This document shows, piece after piece, positions 25,528 through 34,306 of a stretch of DNA of 64,000 bases. The position numbers and the translations under genes were made by a program. Under the pieces are notes generated by a model. It saw nothing but the letters and a program-made list of their open reading frames with translations, was not told the origin of the DNA and did no database searches. Each line of letters begins with the position of its first letter. Position 1 is the first letter of the stretch. The DNA is from CAWIJK01 sp963836375 (lineage in GTDB: Bacteria > Actinomycetota > Acidimicrobiia > Acidimicrobiales > RAAP-2): contig CAWIJK010000002.1 of assembly GCA_963836375.1 (NCBI GenBank), forward strand, positions 62,001 to 126,000. The letters are read 5' to 3'.

Positions 25528-26565
25528 TCAGCCGTTGGGTCGCACCACCAGGCGGATCGGGTTCCCCGCCTTGGTGGCCAGGTGCTCGACGCCGCGGGCC
25601 ACGTCGTCGAGGACCAGGGTCTCGGTGATCGACCCCGAGACGTCGAGCCGACCGTGGGTGACCAGGTCGACCAATTGGTCGAGGTGGCGCTTGTGGTAGC
25701 CGAGATGCCCGAGGAGCGACTGGGAGGAGACGCCGAAGAAGGCCCCGGGGCCGAGGGCGATCGGCTCCATCGACAGCCCGACCATTAGGACCCGGCCCCG
25801 GTGGCCCAGGCAGGCCGCCGCCTGGGCCAAGACGGCGTTGGACCCGTACAGGTCGACGGCGAGGTCGAGGCCGTGCCCGCCGGTGAACGACCGCACCTCA
25901 CCCACCACGTCGGCGTCGCCCGGGTCGAGGGCCAGGTCCGCCCCGCGCTCGAGGGCGCGCTGGCGGGCGAGCGGATTCGGGTCGACGGCGATGATGGGGG
26001 TGGCGCCCACCATCCGGGCGATCTGCACGGCGTGGACGCCGAGCCCGCCGATCCCCCACAGCCCGACCGACTCGCCGGCCTTTAGCTGGGCCCGCTCGGT
26101 CAACCCGGCGTAGGGGGTGGCCACCGCGTCGGCCAGGATCGCCGCCTGCTCGATGGGGAGGTCGTCGGGGACGGCGCTCAGGGCGGCAGCCGGCACGACG
26201 ACGTACTCGGCCCAGGCCCCGTCGAAACCGAAGCCCATGATCTCGAAGGCCAGGCACTCCTCGGCCCGGCCACGGACACAGTTGGCGCAGGTCCCACACG
26301 GTCGCCCGCCCGCCAGCACCACCCGGTCGCCCTCCTTCCACCCGGCCACCTCAGCCCCGAGGGCCTCGACCACGCCCGCCGCCTCGTGGCCCGGCGTCAC
26401 CACCGCCAGGGCGGTCGGCAGCGAACCGTCGATGAGATGGACGTCGGAGAGGCAGATGCCGCACGCCCCGACCTTCACCCGGACCTCGTGAGGCCGCGGT
26501 GCGGGCAGCGAAACCTCCTCGACAGCCAGGACACGGGTGTCGGTGTGGAATCGTGCGGCACGCAT
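25528..26565 (-). CDS. Zinc-dependent alcohol dehydrogenase (MDR superfamily)
   Basis: A 345-residue medium-chain dehydrogenase. Catalytic Zn ligands are C38 in CGICLSDVH and H60-E61 in TPGHEAAG. The structural Zn site is a four-Cys lobe (C90, C93, C96, C104). NAD(P) binding is at GLWGIGGLGVHAVQIARMVG. It oxidises an alcohol or reduces an aldehyde; substrate unknown. The ATG at 26565 fits the family N-terminus; a longer frame to 26625 adds low-complexity residues. It is convergent with the phosphatase gene and downstream of a frameshifted gene on the same strand. Confidence 0.92.
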   Translation of the reverse strand: MRAARFHTDTRVLAVEEVSLPAPRPHEVRVKVGACGICLSDVHLIDGSLPTALAVVTPGHEAAGVVEALGAEVAGWKEGDRVVLAGGRPCGTCANCVRGRAEECLAFEIMGFGFDGAWAEYVVVPAAALSAVPDDLPIEQAAILADAVATPYAGLTERAQLKAGESVGLWGIGGLGVHAVQIARMVGATPIIAVDPNPLARQRALERGADLALDPGDADVVGEVRSFTGGHGLDLAVDLYGSNAVLAQAAACLGHRGRVLMVGLSMEPIALGPGAFFGVSSQSLLGHLGYHKRHLDQLVDLVTHGRLDVSGSITETLVLDDVARGVEHLATKAGNPIRLVVRPNG

Positions 26566-26651
26566 CGGGACCCCCCGGGGCTCGGCGCCAGGGCGGCGCG
26601 GGGCGCCATCATCGCCCATCGCCACCCGGCGCGCTCCCCCGGGCAGAACTC

Positions 26652-27240
26652 CTAGACCCCGTGTGGGTGCCGGCCGGTGTAGCCGGCCAGGCGGTCGTAG
26701 GCGGGGGCGCCGTCATCGACCGCCACCACCGGGCCGAACGGCAACTCGCCACCGCGGGGCTCGGGCGGGAGGGCCTGGTGGGCAACGGGGAGCACCGCCT
26801 CGGCCAGACGCGGGGTCGAGGTCGGCCGTCTGGCCGGTGGCCACCGCCAGGTCCCAGCCGTGGGTCACGAGCTCGAGCGCGTAGATCTGGGCGACCAGGG
26901 CCCCCGGGAGGGTGGCCCAGGGCAGGGCGATGGCCGAGTCGAGCAGGGCGTCGTCCTTCCAGGCCGCGAGCGCGTCGTCCATCTCGGCGTCGAAGGCGCC
27001 CGACCAGTCCCCGTCGGGCACCTCGGTGACCACCGCCTCGCGGTCGGCGAGCGTCTGGCCCCGCCCGATGGCCGCCACCCGGTGGGCGGCAAACACCAGG
27101 TGGCCCACCAGGTGCTCGACGTCGAAGTCGCAACACGGGGTGGGTCGACCGAGCATGGAGGCGTCCACGCCGGCCACCAGGGCCGAGGCCTGGCGGAAGG
27201 ACTGGTCGAGCAGTGGTCGGGGATCGGGGACGTGGGGCAC
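26652..27240 (-). pseudogene. TIGR03086-type (maleylpyruvate-isomerase-N-like) gene with a frameshift
   Basis: The N-terminal part (HVPDPRPLLDQSF, TPCCDFDVEHLVGHLV, YALELVTHGWDLAVATGQ) is a typical DinB/TIGR03086 metal-binding fold. After DLDP the frame is lost, but shifting by one base restores RLAEAVLPVAHQALPPEPRG through AYDRLAGYTGRHPHGV and a TAG at 26652, which is the usual family ending. The lesion lies about 26805-26815, in a G/C-rich run. The total length, 589 bases, is one more than a multiple of three. The GTG start at 27240 has GAGAGGAG upstream. It may be a sequencing error or a true inactivation. Confidence 0.8.
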
Positions 27241-27432
27241 GGGGGCTCCTCTCGGTATCAAGGCCGGACCGGGGGCCGGCCGTCGTCCCCCCACGCTACG
27301 GGCATGAACAGGACATCTCATGTCCGGTTTTGGTTGGGATCCCGGTTCCACGGTGACCGGGCCCGAGCGACCGTCGGGAGGCGCCGGGCCTCGGGCTCGC
27401 CGTGCCCGGCAACCCCGCTACCTTTGGTCACC

Positions 27433-28719
27433 ATGGCCACCACCGGTGCCGTCACCGCCCGCGACATCCCAATCGTCCACCTGTCGAGCGTGATCAAGCG
27501 CCCGCTGGTCGACCAAGACGGCGACCGTCTGGGCCGGGTGCAGGACCTCATCGTCCGAGTGGGGGAGCGGCCCCATCCGCCAGTCGAAGGAGCCGTCGTG
27601 AGCATCGGCGGGCGGGACCTCTTCGTGCCCATCCGCAAGATCGCCGACCTCGGGGGCGGGCGGGTGAAGTTCGACGGCAAGCGGGTCGACCTGCGCCGGT
27701 TCGAGCGTCGGCCCGGAGAGCTGCTCTTGGCCAAGGACCTCGTGGCCCGCCATCTCATCAACCTGGTCGGTGGCCGACTGATCCGGGCGAACGAGATCGA
27801 GCTGGCCCGGGTGGACGGCGTGTGGGAGGTGGTCGGTGTCGACCCGTCCAGTCGTGCCCTGTTCCGCCGGTTCCTGCCCGGCCGGCTCGGCCAGGGAATC
27901 AGCCAGGGCGTCGTCGTCGACTGGGAGAGCATCGAGCCGTTCGTCGCTCACGTCCCGACCGCCCGCCTGCGCATCCCGTATCGCAAGCTGGCCCGGCTCC
28001 ACCCGGCCCAGATCGCCGACCTGGTGGAGGCGGCGTCACACGACGAAGGCGAGGAGATCATCGAGGCGGTCGGGGCCGACCGCGAACTGGAGGCGGACGT
28101 CTTCGAGGAGTTGGACCCAGAGCACCAGGTCGAGTTCGTGCGCTCACGGTCCGACACCGAGGCGGCCCGCCTGCTGGCGTCGATGGCCCCCGACGACGCC
28201 GCCGACCTCATCATGGAGGTCGATCAGGAGCGGCGGCTGCCCATCCTCGAGCTCCTGCCCGAGCCCCAGAAGCGCAAGGTCCGGTCTCTGCTCAGCTACA
28301 ACCCCGAGACGGCGGGGGGCTTGATGAGCCCCGACTTCGTTTGCCTGCCCGAGTCCACCACGGTGGCCGGTGCGCTCGACGCCGTGCGGTCGAGCGGCGC
28401 GGCCCCAGAGGCCCTCAACGTCATCTTCTCGTCGCGCGACGGGGCGTTGTCCGGCTCGGTCTCGCTCGTCGAGCTGGTCCGGGCCGACGCCACGTCGACC
28501 CTGCAGGCGGTCGTCACGCCGGACCCTCCCCACGTCCACCCGGACTGGGACATCGGGGCGACGGTGCGCAAGATGTCGGACTTCAACCTCACCGTCGCCC
28601 CAGTGATGGACGAAGAGCACGGTCGGATGCTGGGAGTGGTCACCGTCGACGACGTCCTCGAGCTCCTGTTGCCGAGCGGGTGGCGGCGGGACTTCGGGAT
28701 CACGTCGCCCGAGGAGTAG
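27433..28719 (+). CDS. PRC-barrel / MgtE-N / CBS protein without a membrane domain
   Basis: A 428-residue protein. The N-terminal part (about 15-180) contains two PRC-barrel-like repeats (PLVDQDGDRLGRVQDLIVRV; LINLVGGRLIRANEIELARV). Residues about 195-300 match MgtE intracellular N domain (RKLARLHPAQIADLVEAA, SMAPDDAADLIMEVDQERR, NPETAGGLMSPDFVCLP). Residues about 300-420 form a CBS pair (VTVDDVLELLL). The MgtE channel helices are absent, so it is likely a Mg2+ or nucleotide sensor rather than a channel. The next gene, an Nramp-related transporter, begins 218 bases downstream on the same strand, suggesting a regulator-transporter pair. Confidence 0.88.
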   Translation: MATTGAVTARDIPIVHLSSVIKRPLVDQDGDRLGRVQDLIVRVGERPHPPVEGAVVSIGGRDLFVPIRKIADLGGGRVKFDGKRVDLRRFERRPGELLLAKDLVARHLINLVGGRLIRANEIELARVDGVWEVVGVDPSSRALFRRFLPGRLGQGISQGVVVDWESIEPFVAHVPTARLRIPYRKLARLHPAQIADLVEAASHDEGEEIIEAVGADRELEADVFEELDPEHQVEFVRSRSDTEAARLLASMAPDDAADLIMEVDQERRLPILELLPEPQKRKVRSLLSYNPETAGGLMSPDFVCLPESTTVAGALDAVRSSGAAPEALNVIFSSRDGALSGSVSLVELVRADATSTLQAVVTPDPPHVHPDWDIGATVRKMSDFNLTVAPVMDEEHGRMLGVVTVDDVLELLLPSGWRRDFGITSPEE

Positions 28720-28937
28720 CGATGCGTCGAGAACGAAGACCCGCGAGTACCACCGCCCGTCATCACTGACGGGCAGCAACGCCGGGCTCCTGGCCCGACG
28801 AGACCAGCCGTGCCCGCCCGCCGCCCGGCGAGCCGGGTCCGATCCCCAGCGGACACGCAGCGTCGTGGCCGCGTCCCGATCCGCCCGCCGCACCGTGCGG
28901 CGAGCGGGGAGCGCCCGAGCCCGAAGGGAGGTGAGCG

Positions 28938-30581
28938 ATGAGCGAGCCCGTGCCGACCCCCGAGGTCGAGCCACAGACGCCCACGGCCGTCCTGGACGAG
29001 GCCCACGTGGGCGACATCAGGGGGGCCTTCGGCACGATCCGCCAGCACGACACGGCGAGCCGGCGGTCCTGGCGGGCCCGGATCCTCACCCTGCTCGCCA
29101 TCATGGGGCCGGGGCTCATCGTGATGGTCGGCGACAACGACGCCGGGGGCGTCTCGACCTACGCCCAGGCGGGCCAGAACTACGGCCTCACCCTCCTGTG
29201 GACCCTGCCCCTGCTCATCCCGGTCCTGGTCGTGAACCAAGAGATGGTGGTCAGACTGGGAGCGGTCACCGGCGTCGGCCACGCCCGGCTCATCAACGAG
29301 CGGTTCGGCAAGTTCTGGGGGGCCTTCTCGGTCGGCGACCTGTTCGTCTTGAACTTCCTCACCATCGCCACCGAATTCATCGGGGTCAGTCTGGCCTTGG
29401 GCTACTTCGGGGTGAGCGAGTACATCTCGGTGCCGATCGCGGCGATCGCCCTGGTGGTGATGACCGCCAGCGGCAGCTTCCGCCGCTGGGAACGCTTCAT
29501 GTTCGTCTTCATCGCGGTGAACTTCCTTGTGATCCCGCTGGCCGTCTTCAGCCACCCGAGCGCCGGATCCTTCTTCCACGGCCTGACCGTGCCCGGGGTG
29601 GAGGGGGGCTTCAACTCGACCTCGGTGCTCCTGATCATCGCCATCGTGGGGACGACCGTCGCACCGTGGCAGCTCTTCTTCCAACAGTCGAACATCGTGG
29701 ACAAGCGGATCACCCCCCGTTGGATCGGCTACGAGCGGGCCGACACGGTGATCGGGTCGTTCATCACCGTCGCCGCCGCCGCCCTGCTAATGGCGGTCGT
29801 CGCGGCGGCGTTCAGCGGGACCGTCCTGCACGGGCACTTCACCGATGCCGGTGCCGTCGCCCGGGGGCTGGACCACTACGTCGGTCACGCCAGCGGGTCG
29901 ATCTTCGCCATCATCTTGCTCAATGCATCGATCATCGGAGCGGCCTCGGTCACGCTGGCCACGTCCTATGCCTTCGGGGACGTCTTCAACGCCCGGCACT
30001 CACTCCACCGGAGCTGGCGCGAGGCCAAGCTCTTCTACGGGACATTCACGGCGATGGTGGCCCTGGCGGCGATGATCGTGCTGATCCCGGGGGCGCCCCT
30101 GGGTCTCATCACCACCGGTGTCCAGGCCCTGGCCGGCGTCCTGTTGCCGAGCGCCACCGTCTTCTTGCTACTGCTGTGCAACGACAAGGCGGTCCTCGGG
30201 CCCTGGGTCAACGGCCTATGGCTCAACATGGTGGCGGTCTTCATCGTCTCGATCCTGCTCTTGATGTCCCTCGTCTTGATGGCGACGACCCTGTTCTCGG
30301 ACATCAACGTCAACAAGCTGGCCGTCGCCCTCGGTGGCGTCCTGGTGGTCGGCTCGGTGGTCGGCGCCGCGGTGGTCCTGGCCGGGCGCTCGAGGCGCCC
30401 CCCCGTCGAGAGGGTGTCGAAGGAGACCAAGGCGAACTGGCGCATGCCTCCCCTCGCCCTGCTCGACCGCCCCAAGTGGTCGAGGGGTCGGCTCATCTCG
30501 ATGTACGTCCTGCGGATCTACCTGGTCGTGGCGGTACTGCTGTTGCTGGTTAAGGCGATCGAGCTGGGACTGCACAAGTAA
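28938..30581 (+). CDS. Nramp-related divalent metal (probably Mg2+) transporter
   Basis: A 547-residue membrane protein of the Nramp family with about 11-12 helices. TM1 carries GDNDAGGVSTYAQAGQ (D66, N67, D68) in place of the usual DPGN. TM6 carries VAPWQLFFQQS (A242-Q245) where Mn/Fe Nramps have MPHN. Loss of that methionine is the mark of Nramp-related magnesium transporters. The upstream MgtE-N/CBS partner agrees with Mg2+. The ATG at 28938 is preceded by GGGAGGTGAGCG. The cytosolic N-terminus of about 45 residues and the basic loop before the last helix are unremarkable. Mg2+ selectivity is inferred, not shown. Confidence 0.85.
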   Translation: MSEPVPTPEVEPQTPTAVLDEAHVGDIRGAFGTIRQHDTASRRSWRARILTLLAIMGPGLIVMVGDNDAGGVSTYAQAGQNYGLTLLWTLPLLIPVLVVNQEMVVRLGAVTGVGHARLINERFGKFWGAFSVGDLFVLNFLTIATEFIGVSLALGYFGVSEYISVPIAAIALVVMTASGSFRRWERFMFVFIAVNFLVIPLAVFSHPSAGSFFHGLTVPGVEGGFNSTSVLLIIAIVGTTVAPWQLFFQQSNIVDKRITPRWIGYERADTVIGSFITVAAAALLMAVVAAAFSGTVLHGHFTDAGAVARGLDHYVGHASGSIFAIILLNASIIGAASVTLATSYAFGDVFNARHSLHRSWREAKLFYGTFTAMVALAAMIVLIPGAPLGLITTGVQALAGVLLPSATVFLLLLCNDKAVLGPWVNGLWLNMVAVFIVSILLLMSLVLMATTLFSDINVNKLAVALGGVLVVGSVVGAAVVLAGRSRRPPVERVSKETKANWRMPPLALLDRPKWSRGRLISMYVLRIYLVVAVLLLLVKAIELGLHK

Positions 30582-30792
30582 AGGGCTGGCCCCGTCCCAC
30601 CGATCGCCCTGCGTGGCCTGGTCGTGGGTGAGGATCGCGCCGGCGTGACCCGGATCGCTCATCTCGGTGGTCGGCCGGTCGTCCAGGTGAACCGGAGAGC
30701 CCCGGCGTCTGCATGACGAGTTCCTGGGGACCCATGGGCGGACCGAGCGGCTTGCGCCCTTCGTCCGGTTGTCCGGCCGTAGACTCCCGTCT

Positions 30793-31176
30793 ATGGCGGA
30801 CACCGGAGACCGGCCCGAGATCATTGAATGCGAGATCCGCCTTCATACCGGCCGCCCCGCCCAGGGTTCAGGTGAACCGTCGTGGTCGGACTGGGCTCAA
30901 ACGGTCGTGGGGGAGCCGGTCACCTTCCGAGCGGTTGCCGTAACCGCCAAAGGCGCGTGGAATGGCCCGATCCCGCCGGGAGTTGAGATCGCCGCCCCGG
31001 TTGCGCTCGCGGATCCGTATTGGACGGTCTTCTTGCCCGCGGCCAGTGGACCCCCGGTTCAAACGGGTCAGGTCGGTCGTCCACTTGCAATCGGTGAGGC
31101 CTTCACCCTTGGACCGGGCGAACCCGACAGATGGATCGACGGTGTGACCTTCGAGGGGGCAATCGTCATCGATTAG
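30793..31176 (+). CDS. Protein of unknown function
   Basis: A 127-residue protein starting MADTGDRPEIIECEIRLHTG. It has no membrane helix, signal peptide or known motif. Codon usage is less GC-biased than its upstream neighbours, as in the accessory region that follows. The upstream sequence GTTGTCCGGCCGTAGACTCC may contain its promoter. Beta-rich composition (many Val, Pro, Thr) suggests a small beta fold. Confidence 0.5.
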   Translation: MADTGDRPEIIECEIRLHTGRPAQGSGEPSWSDWAQTVVGEPVTFRAVAVTAKGAWNGPIPPGVEIAAPVALADPYWTVFLPAASGPPVQTGQVGRPLAIGEAFTLGPGEPDRWIDGVTFEGAIVID

Positions 31177-31262
31177 AACGCCGAGTTCGCTAGCAGCGGC
31201 CGCAACCGGTAGGAGCGACAGCTCTGGGGCATGGAGCACTGGAGTCTCCGTGATCCCCGCGA

Positions 31263-31294
31263 GGGCGCTTAGCTCCGTTGGTCAGAGCAGCTGG
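31263..31294 (+). repeat. 5'-half copy of tRNA-Val (tRNA remnant or attachment-site scar)
   Basis: Thirty-two bases match the first 32 bases of the tRNA-Val at 36179 with one mismatch (C for A at 31276), in the same orientation. After the GCTGG anticodon-stem strand the similarity stops: the complementary CCAGC strand is missing, so no functional tRNA forms. The next 45 bases keep only weak T-arm likeness (CCGGGG, ATTCG). Confidence 0.75.
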
Positions 31295-31431
31295 AACGCA
31301 CGCAGTCCGGGGCCCCAATTCGTGTCCGGTCGTCGGAGGTGGGGAACCGCAAAAACGGTCATGCTCCCCGGTCAATGTCTTGCACACGACCTCTGACGAG
31401 ATTTCTTGCATTGTCCGTTACGCTGGCGTTC

Positions 31432-32127
31432 ATGGCTGACGACCACTCCTTTGACGAGGTATCCGGTGGCCTGAACATGCCGTTGGTCGAGGCCATGACC
31501 ACCCAACGAGCGGTCCGGCGGGTGCTCCCAGACGCAGTCGACGATGCCATCGTGCTCCGCTGCATCGAGCTGGCCCTCAAAGCTCCGACTGGGTCCAACG
31601 GCCAGAACTGGGAGTTCGTCGTGGTAAAAGATCAGGTGGTCAAAGAACAGCTGGCCGCCCGTTATCGCCAGTCCTGGCGGCTCTACGGAGGTATGGGGAA
31701 AAAGGCGGCGGGGGGCGACGAACCGATGCAGAAGATCCTGAGAGCGGTGACGTGGCAGGTCGAGCACTTCGTGGAGATACCCGTCTTGGTCGTGGCCTGC
31801 CTCCGGGGTTCGGGCACCCCCAAGGTGCCGAAGCTCCCCAACCAGGTGCTTCCCCAGATTGCCGTGTCGTCCTTCTACGGCTCGATCTACCCGAGTGTCC
31901 AAAACCTCCTTCTGGCCGCCCGATCCATGGGCCTCGGAGCATCGCTGATCACCCTGCCGCTGTGGAGCACTGCCTCTGCCCGGCGTATTCTCGGCCTGCC
32001 GCACAACGTCACACCGTGCTGCATTGTTCCGCTCGGCTGGCCCCGGGGACGGTACGGCCCCACCACCCGCCGCCCTGTCGGGGGGGTGGTCCACCTGGAC
32101 CGGTATGGAAAGCAGCCTTGGCGCTAA
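31432..32127 (+). CDS. Nitroreductase family protein
   Basis: A 231-residue FMN-dependent oxidoreductase. MTTQRAVRRVLPDAVDD (near 20-38) supplies the FMN-phosphate Arg residues, ALKAPTGSNGQNWEFVVV the Ser/Asn/Gln FMN contacts, and NLLLAARSMGLGASLITLP the classical C-terminal nitroreductase helix. Substrate could be a nitro compound, quinone or F420/flavin-linked intermediate. ATG at 31432 follows an AT-containing promoter-like stretch (TTGCATTGTCCGTTACG). It lies just after the tRNA-Val remnant. Confidence 0.88.
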   Translation: MADDHSFDEVSGGLNMPLVEAMTTQRAVRRVLPDAVDDAIVLRCIELALKAPTGSNGQNWEFVVVKDQVVKEQLAARYRQSWRLYGGMGKKAAGGDEPMQKILRAVTWQVEHFVEIPVLVVACLRGSGTPKVPKLPNQVLPQIAVSSFYGSIYPSVQNLLLAARSMGLGASLITLPLWSTASARRILGLPHNVTPCCIVPLGWPRGRYGPTTRRPVGGVVHLDRYGKQPWR

Positions 32128-32397
32128 CGACCAGCGTGACGACGTGCGGGCGGGGCAGCCACCGGCTCAGGCGAGCGTTGTCGGCCAGGGTGCGGTGGGG
32201 CTGGGGCCCCAAATCGATCTCGGTCTCGATGACGGGAAAGCCGATCTTGGCCAGTTCACTTGCTCATCGCCCCTCGCATTCGGCGTTATGGAGATCTCAA
32301 GCGAGCGTTACGGGTGAGCACCCCCCCGATGCTGGACCAGATCTTCGACTGGCCTCCACAATGCGGGCAGGCTTCCCAGCCAAGCGTCCGCCTTTGT

Positions 32398-32625
32398 CTA
32401 ATCGGCTACCTCCGGCCGGTTCCGCAACTTGAACGACACCTTCACTTTGGCCCGGTAGGTCTTGACCTGACCGTCCTCGATCTGGAGATCGAGTTCGACA
32501 ACTTCGGCAATCCGCAGGTCTCGCAGCGACCCAGCCGCCTGGGCAACCGCAGCGCTGGCCGCCTTCTCCCAGGATTCATCGCTGGTGCCGACGAGTTCGA
32601 TGACCTTGTAGACGCTCTCGGCCAT
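32398..32625 (-). CDS. Dodecin family flavin-binding protein
   Basis: A 75-residue protein starting MAESVYKVIELVGTSDESWE, the usual dodecin opening, and of normal length. Dodecins form 12-mer shells that store flavin or CoA in high-GC actinobacteria. EEGL before this Met is encoded by the ribosome-binding site GGAGGAGG, so 32625 is the right start. It is opposed to its neighbours and probably monocistronic. Confidence 0.93.
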   Translation of the reverse strand: MAESVYKVIELVGTSDESWEKAASAAVAQAAGSLRDLRIAEVVELDLQIEDGQVKTYRAKVKVSFKLRNRPEVAD

Positions 32626-32859
32626 GAGGCCCTCCTCCATCCGGTGGTTTCTTAGAGGCTAAGCGGTGCGGCAGCCGTCGGCACCCTCGTCTGGACCAGT
32701 CGGGTTGGACCGGCGACGAACGGACAAAGGAGCAATTTGGCCCTATGCATCACCGCGACGACACGTTAGACACAACAGCGAGAGGAGTTCGCGATCGGCA
32801 GCTGGCGTCGGCTCGAGTTGGCCCGTCCGCCAAACGGCCCGATAGCAGGAGGTCTGTGC

Positions 32860-34266
32860 ATGGAGCGATTGGGCGGTCTCGACGCCGCGTTCTTGTCCTG
32901 CGAGACGCCGACGATGCATATGCACGTGTGCGGACTGATGATTCTCGACAAGCCGGTGGACAGGGAAGGGGACCCGTACGAGCACATCAGGGCCCTGCTC
33001 GAGGAGAGGTTGCCAGGGATCCCAGCGATGCGCCACCGGTTGGTCTCCATCCCCCTCAACCTGGGTCGGCCCTTCTGGACGGACGACACCGAGCTCCACC
33101 TGGACCGCCATCTCCGACGGGTCCACCTGAGCCCTCCGGCCGACTACCGGGATCTGGCCGACGTGGTGGGTGACTTCGCCAGCACCCAGCTCCGCCGCGA
33201 TCGGCCCCTCTGGGAGATGCTCGTCGTCGAGGGGCTCCCCGACGATCGGGTTGCCCTGCTCGTCAAGATGCACCACTCCACGGTCGACGGCATCACCGGA
33301 GCGAACCTGATAGGGGATCTCTTCGATCTGACGCCGACTCGGGACCCGGTACCCACCCGCAGCGATCCGGTGGTTGCTCGGGCACCGAACCCGGTCGAGC
33401 TGCTCGGGCGCACCCTCCTCGATCGGCTGACCGAGCCGGTCGACATCATCAGACTGATACCGGCGACCGTTGGGCACATCGGTGCCGCGATCTGGAAGCT
33501 CGCTCTCCCCGCCGGTGGCGGCGCCGGGATGGCGGTTCCGTTCACCGCGCCCCGCACCTCGTTCAACGGCACAGTGACCGGGAGGCGGGCGGCGGCGTTC
33601 GTTGACGTGCCGCTCTGTGAGGTCAAGGCGGTCAAGCAGGCCCTGGGCGTGACGGTCAACGATGTGTTGACCGCGGTGGTCGGCACGGCACTTCGCCGGT
33701 ACCTGATCGACCGGGGTGAGCTCCCGGACCATCCGCTGGTCGCTGCCGAGCCGGTGTCGGTGCATGATCAGGCTCGGCGCATCGAGGGTGTCACCAAGGT
33801 GTCCGTCATGTTCACCAGCCTCGCCACCGACGTGGACGACCCCGCCGAACAACTCCGGTCCATCGCCGCCTCCAACCACAGGGCCAAGGAGCTCCAGGCC
33901 CTGGTCGGTGCCGACACCCTGCTGCAATGGGCCGAGCACTTCTGGCTCAACGGGCTTTCGCTGGGCGCCCGTCTCTACTCCCTCCTGCACGCAGCGAACC
34001 ACCATGCCGTCATTCACAACATCATCCTGTCGAACGTCCCCGGTCCACCCACCCCCCTGTACCTGGCTGGGGCACGGCTGGTCGGCATCTACCCGCTCGG
34101 GCCGGTGATGGACGGCGCCGCCCTCAACATCACCGTCCTGTCCCAAGAGGACCGCGTTGGGTTCGGCATCATGGCCTGCCCAGATCTCGTGACGGATGTC
34201 TGGAAGATCGCCGAGGCCATTCCCGAGGCGCTGGATGCGATCAGTAGTGGTCTTGGGCACCGATGA
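32860..34266 (+). CDS. Wax ester synthase / diacylglycerol acyltransferase (WS/DGAT)
   Basis: A 468-residue bifunctional acyltransferase that uses acyl-CoA to make wax esters or triacylglycerol. The catalytic motif HHxxxDG is MHHSTVDG (H138, H139, D143, G144). The N-terminus MERLGGLDAAFL and the late NIILSNVPGPPTPLYLAGA and DRVGFGIMACPDLV are family landmarks. AGGAGG lies eight to nine bases before ATG at 32860, excluding the longer frame. It is followed by a lipase-like gene that overlaps or nearly overlaps its end, suggesting a storage-lipid pair. Confidence 0.95.
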   Translation: MERLGGLDAAFLSCETPTMHMHVCGLMILDKPVDREGDPYEHIRALLEERLPGIPAMRHRLVSIPLNLGRPFWTDDTELHLDRHLRRVHLSPPADYRDLADVVGDFASTQLRRDRPLWEMLVVEGLPDDRVALLVKMHHSTVDGITGANLIGDLFDLTPTRDPVPTRSDPVVARAPNPVELLGRTLLDRLTEPVDIIRLIPATVGHIGAAIWKLALPAGGGAGMAVPFTAPRTSFNGTVTGRRAAAFVDVPLCEVKAVKQALGVTVNDVLTAVVGTALRRYLIDRGELPDHPLVAAEPVSVHDQARRIEGVTKVSVMFTSLATDVDDPAEQLRSIAASNHRAKELQALVGADTLLQWAEHFWLNGLSLGARLYSLLHAANHHAVIHNIILSNVPGPPTPLYLAGARLVGIYPLGPVMDGAALNITVLSQEDRVGFGIMACPDLVTDVWKIAEAIPEALDAISSGLGHR

Positions 34267-34306
34267 CCGGCCGACGAAGCACTGGCGAGTCGCGGTGACC
34301 GGGTCG

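Noticed and set aside
31263..31340. A second functional tRNA
   Set aside because: Only the 5' half matches; the anticodon stem and acceptor cannot pair.
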